DNA from: Acidobacteria bacterium UBA7540
GTDB lineage: Bacteria; Acidobacteriota; Terriglobia; UBA7540
Direction: 5' to 3'
Length of the DNA stretch: 16,755 nt
Assembly: GCA_002478145.1 (NCBI GenBank)
Contig: DLMI01000203.1
Span: forward strand, 1-16,755
The notes below the pieces were generated by a model. It saw only the letters and a program-made list of their open reading frames with translations. It ran no database searches and had not been told where the DNA came from. The stretch's first letter is position 1. Each line of letters starts with the position of its first letter. This document shows positions 1-6,988 of the stretch, one piece after another. Made by a program: the position numbers and the translations under genes.

Positions 1-60
1 GGCGCACGAATTTCCGATTTGGACCTCTTGCTCGTGCGCATCGTACGCTTTTCCCGCCAT
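1..60 (-). CDS. Possible 5' end of an unidentified leftward gene (partial)
   Basis: On the minus strand an ATG at 60 opens a frame that stays open for 20 codons to the window edge and begins MAGKAYDAHEQEVQIGN. Its composition looks protein-like, but 20 codons cannot identify a family and no clear Shine-Dalgarno sequence precedes it. The plus strand is also open from base 1 to a stop at 190-192, but that frame runs into a degenerate heptad array and shows no recognisable protein. I treat the leftward reading as the better of two weak options. Confidence 0.2.
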   Translation of the reverse strand, partial: MAGKAYDAHEQEVQIGNSCA

Positions 61-151
61 CGACTCAACGAAATTGTTAGAGTGAGCTACAGTTCAACTG
101 CGGTTCCTGTACCCGCAACCCCAAGCTGGTTTATCCTGGCGCTGTCTCCGA

Positions 152-186
152 TCCTGAATCCTGACTTCCGAATCCCGCCTTTTCCC
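152..186. repeat. Degenerate heptad array
   Basis: Read in steps of seven from 152 the sequence gives tcctgaa, tcctgac, ttccgaa, tcccgcc, ttttccc. The units resemble those in the larger arrays near 13.5 and 15.7 kb; for example, tcctgac and ttctgac recur at about 15701-15714. It is a single arm with no inverted partner close by, so it may be a decayed half-element. Confidence 0.5.
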
Positions 187-590
187 GCTTGACAGGACGA
201 CGGAGATATGATAGCCTACCCTGGTTGTCCTATGGTGCATGGCGCAACAGCGCGCGCGCAAGGGGTTCCAAATCGGCCCGCCGGTGGTGGAAGATGTGGA
301 GAAATTGCAAAAAAGATGTTATTTAGAGGGAACGAACCGAAGACTCTGCTGAAAATAAAGAACTTAGCGTTTTCAGGGCCTCAAAACGAACTGCTTTTTG
401 TGTGCAAAAAACCCCAATCAAAGCAAAGAATATGGCCAAAAATCCACGAGTAGACGCCGTGCGCCCCTGCTCTGTCCCTCTGGTCCCGCCTTGCGGTCCC
501 GCCACAGCGGGATCGCCCTGTTGTTTCTCGGCAGAAGAGTCCAGAGCGAGATTCTTCGCTCCGCTCCGCTGCGCTCCGTCGAAAGTCACG

Positions 591-657
591 TCATTCCCGC
601 GAAAGCGGGAATCCAGCTCGCTCTGTCGACGTGGACCCCCGCTTGCGCGGGGGTGAC
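591..657. repeat. REP-like double hairpin
   Basis: Two perfect 8-bp hairpins lie head to tail. The first is attcccgc-gaaa-gcgggaat (593-612), with a GNRA-type loop; the second is acccccgc-ttgc-gcgggggt (635-654). This pairing is the well-known dispersed palindromic repeat type found in many genomes (REP/BIME-like), which is often mistranslated as VIPAKAGIQ...TPACAGVT. No RAYT transposase is visible in the window. It probably does not act as an intrinsic terminator because no T-run follows. Confidence 0.75.
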
Positions 658-727
658 GAAGGCTTGACTCTCATCTTTATGGGTGGGCGGCAGGCCCATG
701 GCCACTCAGAATGACAGATGTGGGGGA

Positions 728-756
728 TTGAGTGAAACGAGAAACTGGAATACTAC
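728..756 (+). promoter_or_regulatory. Weak candidate promoter for the sigma-factor operon
   Basis: TTGAGT (728-733) is separated by 17 bp from TACTAC (751-756). The spacing is ideal, but the -10 match is only three of six. It would give a leader of about 95 nt that contains the heptad array at 763-790. I saw no convincing ECF-type autoregulatory promoter (GGAAC-like -35) in this interval. Confidence 0.22.
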
Positions 757-762
757 GCTGGC

Positions 763-790
763 AGTTCCGAGTTTCTGATTTCTGATTTCT
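763..790. repeat. Short heptad array upstream of the sigma gene
   Basis: Steps of seven give agttccg, agtttct, gatttct, gatttct. The period is exact over the last three units. It lies in the presumed leader of the sigma-factor operon and belongs to the same 7-bp family as the longer inverted arrays elsewhere in the window. Confidence 0.55.
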
Positions 791-856
791 GCTTTTTGGC
801 GCTTACCTTTTCCCTGTCAAGACGTCGTAAAGGGTAGAGAGGTTCAAGCGAAGTCG

Positions 857-1486
857 GTGATGGAAGGCTGCTTGGAGCTGGCCGGAAACATACCAGAAGA
901 GCCGAGGCAACCGAGCGGGGCGGACGAGACAGCGCTGATCCGCCGCGCCCAGGGAGGGGACTCTGAAGCCTTCGAGGCGCTGGTGCGGGTATACGATCAG
1001 AACGTGCTTCGCCTGGCATTGCAAGTGGTGCACTCCCAGGAAGAGGCTCGAGACCTTTACCAGGAGGCGTTTTTGAAGGTTTACCGCTCCCTCCGCACTT
1101 TCCGCCTTGAGGCGCGTTTTTCCACTTGGCTCTATCGGGTGGTGATGAATGTTTGCCTGGACCATCTACGCCGCCAAAACACGCGCAAGGAAGTCCAGGG
1201 ACCCGAAAGCGAAGACGGTCAACCGGAGTACTTTCAGACGGTGCCTGACGAGAGGCCAGTGCTCGACCCGGAACGCGCCGTACACTCCAAGGAAATTGGG
1301 CGGCGCATCCAGGCAGCGCTCCAGCGCCTGAACCCTCGCGAACGCATGGTCTTCGAATTGAAGCATTACCAGGGTCTCAAGCTCCGCGCCATTGGCGAGC
1401 TTTGCAAGACCAGCGAGCAGACGGTCAAGAACTGTCTGTTCCGCGCTACCCAGAAACTGCGCCTGGAGCTTGGAGACCTTGTTTAG
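857..1486 (+). CDS. ECF-family RNA polymerase sigma factor
   Basis: A 209-residue sigma-70 family protein of the RpoE/ECF type, which directs RNA polymerase to a stress or envelope regulon. Region 2 spans about residues 40-108, with DLYQEAFLKVYRSL and RFSTWLYRVVMNVCLDHLRR as the core-binding and -10-recognition helices. An acidic linker follows (115-140). Region 4 spans about 147-205, with LNPRERMVFELKHYQGL and the helix-turn-helix around AIGELCKTSEQTVKNCLFRA. The length is normal for the group. The frame opens at GTG 857 with an ATG directly behind it at 860; the only SD-like stretch (gagagg) is rather far upstream, so either codon may be used. The next gene is a zinc anti-sigma factor, the usual arrangement, but here a heptad-repeat element separates the two instead of the common overlap. 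The sigma class is certain; the target regulon is unknown. Confidence 0.95.
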   Translation: MMEGCLELAGNIPEEPRQPSGADETALIRRAQGGDSEAFEALVRVYDQNVLRLALQVVHSQEEARDLYQEAFLKVYRSLRTFRLEARFSTWLYRVVMNVCLDHLRRQNTRKEVQGPESEDGQPEYFQTVPDERPVLDPERAVHSKEIGRRIQAALQRLNPRERMVFELKHYQGLKLRAIGELCKTSEQTVKNCLFRATQKLRLELGDLV

Positions 1487-1490
1487 AAGG

Positions 1491-1677
1491 CAGTGACGAG
1501 TGACAAGTGATGAGTGACGAGCCAAAGAGGTGGGCGAAGGCGATGAAGACTGGCGACAAGACAGCGGCGGGTAAGGTGTATTTTTCGTTCGTCACTCGTC
1601 GCTGCTTTAGTGGCGAATGGCGAGGGCGCGGTGACCGGTAAGCTGGTAGTTGCTCGTCACTCGTCACTCGTCACTGC
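1491..1677. repeat. Inverted heptad-repeat element 1 (sigma/anti-sigma junction)
   Basis: The left arm (1491-1522) reads in 7-bp units agtgacg, agtgaca, agtgatg, agtgacg. The right arm (1651-1677) is its inverse, with units such as tcgtcac repeated three times. An inner partial array lies at 1585-1605 (tcgtcac, tcgtcgc). The outward ends match: the left arm on the minus strand and the right arm on the plus strand both end gtcactgcc followed by c/t-t. The arms could pair into a stem of more than 20 bp over a core of about 130 bp. The element starts 4 bp after the sigma stop and ends 17 bp before the anti-sigma start, just before its SD. Confidence 0.8.
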
Positions 1678-1694
1678 CCTTAGGAGATGTGGTC

Positions 1695-2660
1695 ATGAAC
1701 TGCAAGGAGTTTGAAGAGAACTTGACGCTCGATCTTTATGGCGACCTTCCGCCTGAGCAACGGGCGGCCTACGAGGCGCATCTTGCGGGCTGCGTCCATT
1801 GCCAAGCTGCGCGTGAGGAAGTCCGCAGCCTTCATGAGGTGCTGGCTCAACGGCCACGCATTGAACCTTCTCCTGATTTTCTGGTGGAGTGCAGGCAAGC
1901 GCTGGTGGAAGCGCTCGACAGGGAACGACTGGGATGGCACGGCCTGATCCGGGAGTGGCTGCCTTTCCTGCAACTCCCGCCGCGGCGCGTGGGCCCGCGC
2001 ATCGCCTTCGCTTTAAGCCTGATAGTTTTCGGTTTTGGGGTAGGTTGGACGCTCCGCCCGCGAGCCGCTCGAGTGGTCCCTTCCGAGCCTGGAAACGTGA
2101 CCACGTCTTCCCTGGCCGGCGAGGACTTTGAAAACATGCGCATCAACGACATCAGCCGCGTGGCTCCAGATCCGAAGACAGGCGACGTGCGCATCACCAT
2201 GGACGCGCAACGCCGTGTCACCCTCGAAGGGTCACTTGACGATCCACACATCCAACAGCTTCTGGTCTATGCCGTGAAGAGTTACGACAACGCGGGGATT
2301 CGCCGTGACACACTGGACGCCTTGCGTGCCCGGACCAAGAGTCCTAACGTCCGAGCCGCCCTGCTCTATACCATGCAGCACGACTCGAACGTTGGGAACC
2401 GCCTGGCAGCCTTGGACGCGGTTCGAGGCATGGCGGGCGGCGATGATCTGCAGCAGAGCTTGATTGAAGTCCTGGAGCATGACAGGAACATGGGAGTCAG
2501 GGTCGAATCTGCTGACGTGCTGGTTGACCACGTTGAGAAGGAAGGACGCGATGAAGCGATTCTGAGCGCGCTCGAGCGCCTTGCCGCAAACGATCCGAAC
2601 CGCTATGTGCGATTGAAGTGCGCGAGTGCGCTGAGAAAGCTGGGAAGCGCCGGGTTCTAA
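1695..2660 (+). CDS. Transmembrane zinc anti-sigma factor with C-terminal HEAT repeats
   Basis: 321 residues. The N-terminus is a zf-HC2/ZAS anti-sigma domain (about 1-50) with the H-x3-C-x2-C motif at H29, C33, C36 and an early C3. A single membrane helix lies at about 101-120 (IAFALSLIVFGFGVGWTL). After a linker, the C-terminal 140 residues (about 182-318) are helical HEAT-like repeats, with phrases such as NVRAALLYTMQHDSNVGNRLAALDAV and NRYVRLKCASALRKLG. It should bind and restrain the sigma factor encoded just upstream; the HEAT part faces the periplasm and could sense a partner protein. The start at ATG 1695 is chosen because taggag (1681-1686) lies 8 bp before it; the open frame upstream translates only the heptad element. 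The next gene starts 7 bp after the stop. Domain calls are firm; the signal is unknown. Confidence 0.9.
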   Translation: MNCKEFEENLTLDLYGDLPPEQRAAYEAHLAGCVHCQAAREEVRSLHEVLAQRPRIEPSPDFLVECRQALVEALDRERLGWHGLIREWLPFLQLPPRRVGPRIAFALSLIVFGFGVGWTLRPRAARVVPSEPGNVTTSSLAGEDFENMRINDISRVAPDPKTGDVRITMDAQRRVTLEGSLDDPHIQQLLVYAVKSYDNAGIRRDTLDALRARTKSPNVRAALLYTMQHDSNVGNRLAALDAVRGMAGGDDLQQSLIEVLEHDRNMGVRVESADVLVDHVEKEGRDEAILSALERLAANDPNRYVRLKCASALRKLGSAGF

Positions 2661-2667
2661 CAACCTC

Positions 2668-4044
2668 ATGAGAAATAAACGAGTCTTGCAATCCGCATTA
2701 TGGCTTTGGCTGGCTGCCCTGCCCCTACAGGCGCTCGGCCAGTCCATCGTAAAGCGGGGCACGCCCGTGCGTCACGGGAACGCCTCCTGGTCGGAAACCT
2801 ACGAATGGACCGCTCCGGCGCGCGAGGGTGGAAAGCTGATTCTGCGCGCGGACATGGGCTCCGTGGAAATCACCCCCGGGGCCGGCAATCAGCTCGAGGG
2901 TCGCGTGGTCCTGCGCGTTTATACGGGAAGCGAGGAGAAGGCGCGCCGCGTTTTCGATGCTTACCACCTCAGCGCCCGCTCTATAGAGGGTGGCGGCGTT
3001 TATGTGAGCGGGGAGTTGTCCGGTTCGAGGCATCACGACCACTCCGCGGGAGCGGAATTCGACATCAAACTTCCGGCTCGTTTCAATCTGGACGTTGAGA
3101 CGCAGGGTGGCGACATTGGCGTGGAAGGCGCCCTCCAGGGCGAAGCGCGGCTGACCACCGCAGGCGGTGATATCCACACGACGGACATCAGCGGCCCAAT
3201 CAGAGTGGAAACCGCCGGCGGAGGCATCACCTTGGGGAACCTTGGGGCCCGCGGGGAAGCCCGGACTGCCGGTGGCAGCATTCACGTCGGGAACGTCCGG
3301 GGTGATGCGATGATTGAAACCAGCGGGGGGGAGATCCAGGTGGGGCAGGTGGACGGGACGCTGCGGGCCGAGACGGCGGGAGGCGATGTGGTCATCGCCG
3401 GGGCTGCCGGTGAAGTTGTGGCGCAGACTGCGGGAGGACAGATCGAGGTGGGGCCCACGGGAGGCAGTGTGCGGGCGGAGACCGCCGGAGGAAGCATCCG
3501 CCTTCAAGGGGCGCGTGGCCGAGTTGTGGTGGAAACAGCGGGTGGCAGCATTGACCTCTTGCAGCTCGAGGCGGGTGTCCGAGCCAACACCTCCGCAGGA
3601 CGCATCCTGGCTCAGTTCAACGCAACGGCGAAGACCTTTGCGGCATCGCAGCTTGAGACCTCCATGGGAGATGTTTACGTGTATCTGCCCGTGGGTTTGT
3701 CATTGACTATTGACGCTGCCATCGACGCGGCCGCCGGCCATCACATTGTCACCGATTTTCCTCTCAGCATTCTGGGTGATAAGGAAGATTTTGGCGAGCG
3801 CACGATTCGTGGCCACGGAGCCTTGAACGGCGGGGGCGAAGTTTTGCGCATCCGGACCGTTGCCGGCAACATCGAGATCCGAAAACTCGACTCGCGAAGC
3901 TTGGAGGATTTGAAGAGCCGCGAAGAGACGAGTTGGAATCGCTGGCAGGAGCGGCAGGCGGAAAAGAACCAGCGGCAGCGCGAGCGCGAGCAAGAACGCC
4001 GTGAGCGTCAGCGAGAGAAGGAGGAAGACCGTGACCAGGACTGA
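2668..4044 (+). CDS. Secreted DUF4097-type beta-repeat protein with nine 18-residue coils
   Basis: 458 residues with a signal peptide (1-25, hydrophobic core ALWLWLAALPLQALG, cleavage after GQ or nearby). The middle is a beta-repeat domain of the DUF4097 'putative adhesin' type. T-A/S-G/A-G tetrads begin at residues 164, 182, 200, 218, 236, 254, 272, 290 and 308, a strict 18-residue step, which suggests a beta-solenoid. The last about 50 residues (411-458) are a highly charged Arg/Glu/Gln tail rich in RERE-like runs, probably a long helix. The gene follows the anti-sigma gene by 7 bp without an evident SD, so translation is probably coupled. The gene end overlaps the start of the next gene by 14 bp. 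Family members are common next to acidobacterial sigma/anti-sigma pairs; the molecular role (envelope structure or adhesion) is not established. Confidence 0.88.
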   Translation: MRNKRVLQSALWLWLAALPLQALGQSIVKRGTPVRHGNASWSETYEWTAPAREGGKLILRADMGSVEITPGAGNQLEGRVVLRVYTGSEEKARRVFDAYHLSARSIEGGGVYVSGELSGSRHHDHSAGAEFDIKLPARFNLDVETQGGDIGVEGALQGEARLTTAGGDIHTTDISGPIRVETAGGGITLGNLGARGEARTAGGSIHVGNVRGDAMIETSGGEIQVGQVDGTLRAETAGGDVVIAGAAGEVVAQTAGGQIEVGPTGGSVRAETAGGSIRLQGARGRVVVETAGGSIDLLQLEAGVRANTSAGRILAQFNATAKTFAASQLETSMGDVYVYLPVGLSLTIDAAIDAAAGHHIVTDFPLSILGDKEDFGERTIRGHGALNGGGEVLRIRTVAGNIEIRKLDSRSLEDLKSREETSWNRWQERQAEKNQRQREREQERRERQREKEEDRDQD

Positions 4045-4822
4045 CCACACGCGACTCCAAGGACATTTGAGAACCTGCCTTTTCTTTTGCCTCGGGATGG
4101 CATGCACGGCCACGCTTGCAGCTTCTCAGGAGCTTGAACGAGCCTGGTATGGGCGCTATCCACTTCCTCCTGGAGGAAGCGTGGCGGTCGAGAACGTCCA
4201 GGGCGAGGTCAGCGTGGAGGGATGGGATCGGGCGGAAGTGGAAATCACGGCGGCAAAGATCGGCTCGGGGCAAGACGACCACCTGGATGACGTGCGTGTG
4301 GTGACCGAGCTTGGGGTCCGGAGCTTGAAGTTTAGAACCGTCTACCCACCCCATCTGGAGGAACCGGTGCGGGTGAACTACCGCTTGCGCGTGCCGCGCC
4401 AGGTCCGGCTCTCCTCACTGCGCACGCTGGAAGGGAATATCGCCGTGCACAATGTCGAGGGATCTGTGGACGCGCGGACTCTGAGTGGGAACATCGAGCA
4501 GATGAATGTGACGGGCCGAGTAGTGGCACGGGCGCTTACAGGAAGCATCTTCGTCTCCCTGCGCGCCCTGCCGGCGGGTACGGCTCCGCTGCTCCTGGAC
4601 ACGGTGAATGGCAACGTAGTCCTGCTCCTTCCACCCCGCTCGAATGCGGACCTGGAAATGAGCACGGTGGCCGGGACGATCGAAGGCAATTACGTCTTTC
4701 AAATCAGCTCCATCCCCGGCGATTCGACACGACGGACGCGTGTGGGGCTGGGCGGTGTGACCATTTCTCTGCGTACTGTCCGGGGCTCGATCCGCGTCGC
4801 CGAGCGGGACGACCTTTTGTAG
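4031..4822 (+). CDS. Second DUF4097-type secreted beta-repeat protein
   Basis: 263 residues from GTG 4031. This start has an excellent SD (aaggagg, 4018-4024) inside the end of the preceding gene, giving a 14-bp overlap; an in-frame GTG at 4001 lacks one. There is an N-terminal hydrophobic signal segment (about 14-32). The rest is beta-rich, with PLPPGGSVAVENVQGEVSVEGWDRAEVEI as the typical DUF4097 opening. Repeats led by RTLEGNI (131-), RTLSGNI (149-) and RALTGSI (167-) are again spaced by 18 residues, and related strands (TVNGNV, TVAGTI, TVRGSI) follow. It lacks the charged tail of its neighbour. Tight overlap and the shared fold suggest that the two proteins act together at the cell envelope under control of the upstream sigma factor. 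Confidence 0.87.
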   Translation: MTRTDHTRLQGHLRTCLFFCLGMACTATLAASQELERAWYGRYPLPPGGSVAVENVQGEVSVEGWDRAEVEITAAKIGSGQDDHLDDVRVVTELGVRSLKFRTVYPPHLEEPVRVNYRLRVPRQVRLSSLRTLEGNIAVHNVEGSVDARTLSGNIEQMNVTGRVVARALTGSIFVSLRALPAGTAPLLLDTVNGNVVLLLPPRSNADLEMSTVAGTIEGNYVFQISSIPGDSTRRTRVGLGGVTISLRTVRGSIRVAERDDLL

Positions 4823-4944
4823 TTGCGTTGGTGACGAAATCAGAGGACTCACGTCCAATGGACCGAGTGCCTTTAAGGAAGCGCCGGTTGAAAATGAATT
4901 TCCGAGCCATTGAAAGCGCCAGGGTTGGCGCCGGGAGGAAAATT

Positions 4945-5922
4945 ATGAATCGAAAGTTTGCCATGGGGTTACTGCTATCAGCGTTGATGTTGCTGGTTGG
5001 CGCGGGTGACTGCCGCAGCCAGGAGGCGCCCGAGCCTCCAGAGCCGCCGGACGCGCCGGAAGCTGCAATTGGCGGGCTCGAGTCGCAACTCCTCGCTCTG
5101 GATGGAGTCGCCTGGTTGGGTGTTACATTGAAGGATGTGACCGCTGATGAGGCGCGGGACTTGAAATTGCCCGGCGAGTATGGCGCCCTCGTGGAGAGCG
5201 TTGAGGCGGACAGCCCGGCGGCCAAGGCAGGCCTGCAAAAGGGCGATGTAATTGTTGAGTTCGCGGGTGAGCGAGTGCGAAGCGAAGCGCAGTTGCGTCG
5301 CCTGATTCGCGAGACACCTGCCGGCCGTACAGTCAGTTTGCAGGTCATCCGTGACGGTCAGGCTCGGGCCTTTAACGCCAAGCTCCAGTCTAGAACCAAC
5401 CATTTCAACATTCAGATTCCGGAAATACACATTCCTCCCATTAACCCGCAGCTTTTTGACTATCGGGGTTTTAACTTTCAATTCGGCGCCGGCAGACCCA
5501 GCCTCGGAATCTCGGGAGACGAACTGACGACGCAGCTTGCAAGCTATTTCGGCGTCAAGCAGGGCAAGGGAGTTCTGGTGCGCGAAGTGGTGGTCGGCAG
5601 TGCTGCCGAGAAAGCGGGGCTGAAGGCAGGAGACGTCATCGTGGCTGTGGATGGGAAGAGCGTGGCCACGGTTACGGAGCTGCGGCAGGCACTCGAGATC
5701 AAACCCTCAAAAGAAGAACGAAAGGTCAACCTGACTGTCGTGCGCGATCGGCACGAGCAGACTGTGCCTGTCGAACTGGAGAGGCTAGGGCCTGGCGAGC
5801 GCGGGAAAATGGCTGCGAAAGAAGAGTACCGACGGGCAATCCGACAGGCAATCCAGGAACAGCTCAAGCTCCAACTCCAGGAACCGCTCCACCCTCTGGC
5901 CGGGCAGAACGAGGCCATTTGA
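4945..5922 (+). CDS. Secreted protein with two PDZ domains and no protease domain
   Basis: 325 residues from ATG 4945, chosen because gggagg (4933-4938) lies 6 bp upstream and the product then begins with a signal peptide (MNRKFAMGLLLSALMLLVGAG). The open frame continues upstream but without signal or SD. A proline-rich linker (29-38) follows. PDZ1 spans about residues 57-147 (WLGVTLKDV..., SPAAKAGLQKGDVIVEFAG) and PDZ2 about 186-280 (SLGISGDEL..., SAAEKAGLKAGDVIVAVDG). The C-terminal tail is basic/Gln-rich and helical. There is no trypsin-like or S41 catalytic domain, so this is not DegP/HtrA itself; it resembles an adaptor or scaffold that binds C-termini or unfolded envelope proteins. It lies 122 bp after the DUF4097 pair on the same strand and is probably part of the same envelope-stress regulon. 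Confidence 0.85.
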   Translation: MNRKFAMGLLLSALMLLVGAGDCRSQEAPEPPEPPDAPEAAIGGLESQLLALDGVAWLGVTLKDVTADEARDLKLPGEYGALVESVEADSPAAKAGLQKGDVIVEFAGERVRSEAQLRRLIRETPAGRTVSLQVIRDGQARAFNAKLQSRTNHFNIQIPEIHIPPINPQLFDYRGFNFQFGAGRPSLGISGDELTTQLASYFGVKQGKGVLVREVVVGSAAEKAGLKAGDVIVAVDGKSVATVTELRQALEIKPSKEERKVNLTVVRDRHEQTVPVELERLGPGERGKMAAKEEYRRAIRQAIQEQLKLQLQEPLHPLAGQNEAI

Positions 5923-6128
5923 GCCGCTCGAACTTCAGGCTGTCACTCTTATGGAGCCCAGAGTTGGGATGTAGCAATTTACCTTTGAATTCAGGGTCGG
6001 CCTTTTGTGTCCACCGCCGGCGGGCGCACTCCGAGGAAAATCACGAGCGAGATCCCGCAGGTTGGGCAAGCTGCCGGGGCTACGAGTCAGGACCGGGCGG
6101 TTCACAGGGGGCGCCCCGACGAAAGGAC

Positions 6129-6569
6129 TTACTGCAGAATCTGATCATGCGGCGAGTTCGTCTTCCCGGGAAGCGGAGTCGTGTGGCGGTGAACCAATAG
6201 CCAGCGGCCCCGGTGACGAACAAAGATATTGGTGGTTTCGATCAGGGCGGAGGAGAAGCCGTCCGTTTGTGTGGTGGTGATGTCTTCGAGACAGGACACC
6301 CAAGCTGTGTCGCCCACGATTTGAACCAGGGGGCGGCTGATTGAAATCAACATCTGCCCGGTTGACTGGAAGATGGCAGCCCAGCTTCTTTGAACCTCCT
6401 CCCAACCCAGGAGCAACTCCCAGCCGGGGTGCAAGCACCTGACCCAATCTTCTTGAAGCCACACTGCTTCCATACGAGCCATGTCCAGGGACCGCATGGC
6501 TTCATAAAAAGCCAAGTTCGCAGCCAGAACTTTCTCTTCCTCTGCCTCGGGCATATGCTGCATTACCAT
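6129..6569 (-). CDS. SnoaL/NTF2-fold small protein (DUF4440-like)
   Basis: 146 residues if started at the ATG at 6569; ATGs at 6563 and 6554 are in frame, and none has a strong SD. The sequence fits the NTF2-like fold: an N-terminal helix (ANLAFYEAMRSLDMARMEAVW), then CLHPGWELLLGWEEVQRSWAAIF, then beta strands (ISISRPLVQIVGDTAWVSCLED, ALIETTNIFVRHRGRWLLVHRHTTP). The HPGW and GWEEVQRSW phrases are typical of the bacterial nuclear-transport-factor-2-like or SnoaL_3 proteins. Such proteins may be small enzymes or ligand-binding domains; no specific substrate can be inferred. It is a lone gene on the minus strand, convergent with the PDZ gene across about 200 bp. Confidence 0.8.
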   Translation of the reverse strand: MVMQHMPEAEEEKVLAANLAFYEAMRSLDMARMEAVWLQEDWVRCLHPGWELLLGWEEVQRSWAAIFQSTGQMLISISRPLVQIVGDTAWVSCLEDITTTQTDGFSSALIETTNIFVRHRGRWLLVHRHTTPLPGKTNSPHDQILQ

Positions 6570-6682
6570 AACGGAAACTCGCTTTCCAGGCGGCAGGCCG
6601 AGCGGGCTCGGTAGCCTCAGCATTCGAAAGCTGCAGGAATAGGCGCGGCGGCGAAAATGCTGCTGGGCATGAGGGCGGGCTG

Positions 6683-6704
6683 GCACCCCGATAGATCGGG
6701 GTGC
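6683..6704. repeat. Perfect 10-bp palindrome
   Basis: gcaccccgat (6683-6692), a 2-bp centre ag, and atcggggtgc (6695-6704) form a flawless inverted repeat. No T-run follows, so it is not a standard terminator. It lies about 115 bp upstream of the minus-strand SnoaL-like gene. It may be a dispersed palindromic unit or an operator. Confidence 0.6.
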
Positions 6705-6884
6705 TTCAGCAAGTTTCCACCCCGTCCAAGGCCGTATACTGGACTCATCATGCCCGTCTACAGGACCATTCCGAAGCCGGGCATATACAGTTTATCACTT
6801 TTTTTTCTTAGCCCTCTGCCCTGGGAGCGGGTGTCCTGCTGCCGGCGCTTTCACCAGCCCGTCAGAAGGTGTGAAGAAAGTGCA

Positions 6885-6963
6885 AGCCGCTGATTGACGC
6901 GGATAAACGCTGATGAAAGCAGGTTTCTTATCTGCGTTGATCTGCGTTCATCCGCGGCTGAAT
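6885..6963. repeat. Inverted decamer-repeat element
   Basis: The left arm on the plus strand reads agccgct, then 10-bp units gattgacgcg, gataaacgct, gatgaaagca. The right arm on the minus strand reads agccgcg, then gatgaacgca, gatcaacgca, gataagaaac. Each arm is about 37 bp, and they face each other as an inverted pair with almost no spacer. The 10-bp unit GATNAACGCN differs from the 7-bp family in the rest of the window but has the same overall architecture. It sits 20 bp upstream of a promoter -10. Confidence 0.75.
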
Positions 6964-6979
6964 TGGAGGGGATTTCCTG

Positions 6980-6988
6980 TGTTATACT
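6980..6988 (+). promoter_or_regulatory. Extended -10 promoter for the membrane-protein gene
   Basis: TGT followed by TATACT (6983-6988) forms a TGn extended -10. The -35 position at a 17-bp spacing (gaattg, 6960-6965) is poor, as expected for extended -10 promoters. Transcription would start near 6995 and give a leader of about 160 nt before the ATG at 7155. The right arm of the decamer repeat abuts the -35 region. Confidence 0.4.

Larger units (their letters stand above)
61..856. other. Gene-poor, repeat-rich intergenic region
   Basis: About 800 bp without a convincing gene. Open frames exist but translate repeats; for example, the frame over 398-667 reads VIPAKAGIQ followed by TWTPACAGVTK, the familiar translation of a REP-type hairpin pair. 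The stretch holds a degenerate heptad array (152-186), an AT-richer unassigned part (about 300-440), a GC-rich tandem stretch of ctccg-like units (556-578), the hairpin pair (591-657), a motif ctcagaatgacag (705-717) typical of dispersed repeats, and a second heptad array (763-790). A perfect TTGACA at 189-194 has only a poor -10 (tagcct) at the right spacing and no gene after it. Confidence 0.6.

Noticed and set aside
208..453. Open frame of 81 codons behind a TTGACA at 189
   Set aside because: The -10 at proper spacing is poor, there is no SD, and the translation shows no protein-like pattern.
398..667. Open frame of 89 codons on the plus strand
   Set aside because: It translates the double-hairpin repeat (VIPAKAGIQ...TPACAGVT), a well-known spurious prediction.
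4960..5030. Lipoprotein signal in the PDZ protein (Cys23)
   Set aside because: The residues before Cys23 are AGD; Asp at -1 does not fit a lipobox.
4945..5922. DegP/HtrA protease
   Set aside because: Two PDZ domains are present, but there is no trypsin-like domain or GNSGG motif.
5919..6200. Open frame of 93 codons after the PDZ gene
   Set aside because: Composition is not protein-like, it lacks an SD and it overlaps the end of the better-supported SnoaL-like gene.
6657..6893. Open frame with a TATACT upstream (MPVYRTIPKPG...)
   Set aside because: Translation includes phrases (SPLPWERV) typical of repeat-derived spurious proteins, and no SD is present.
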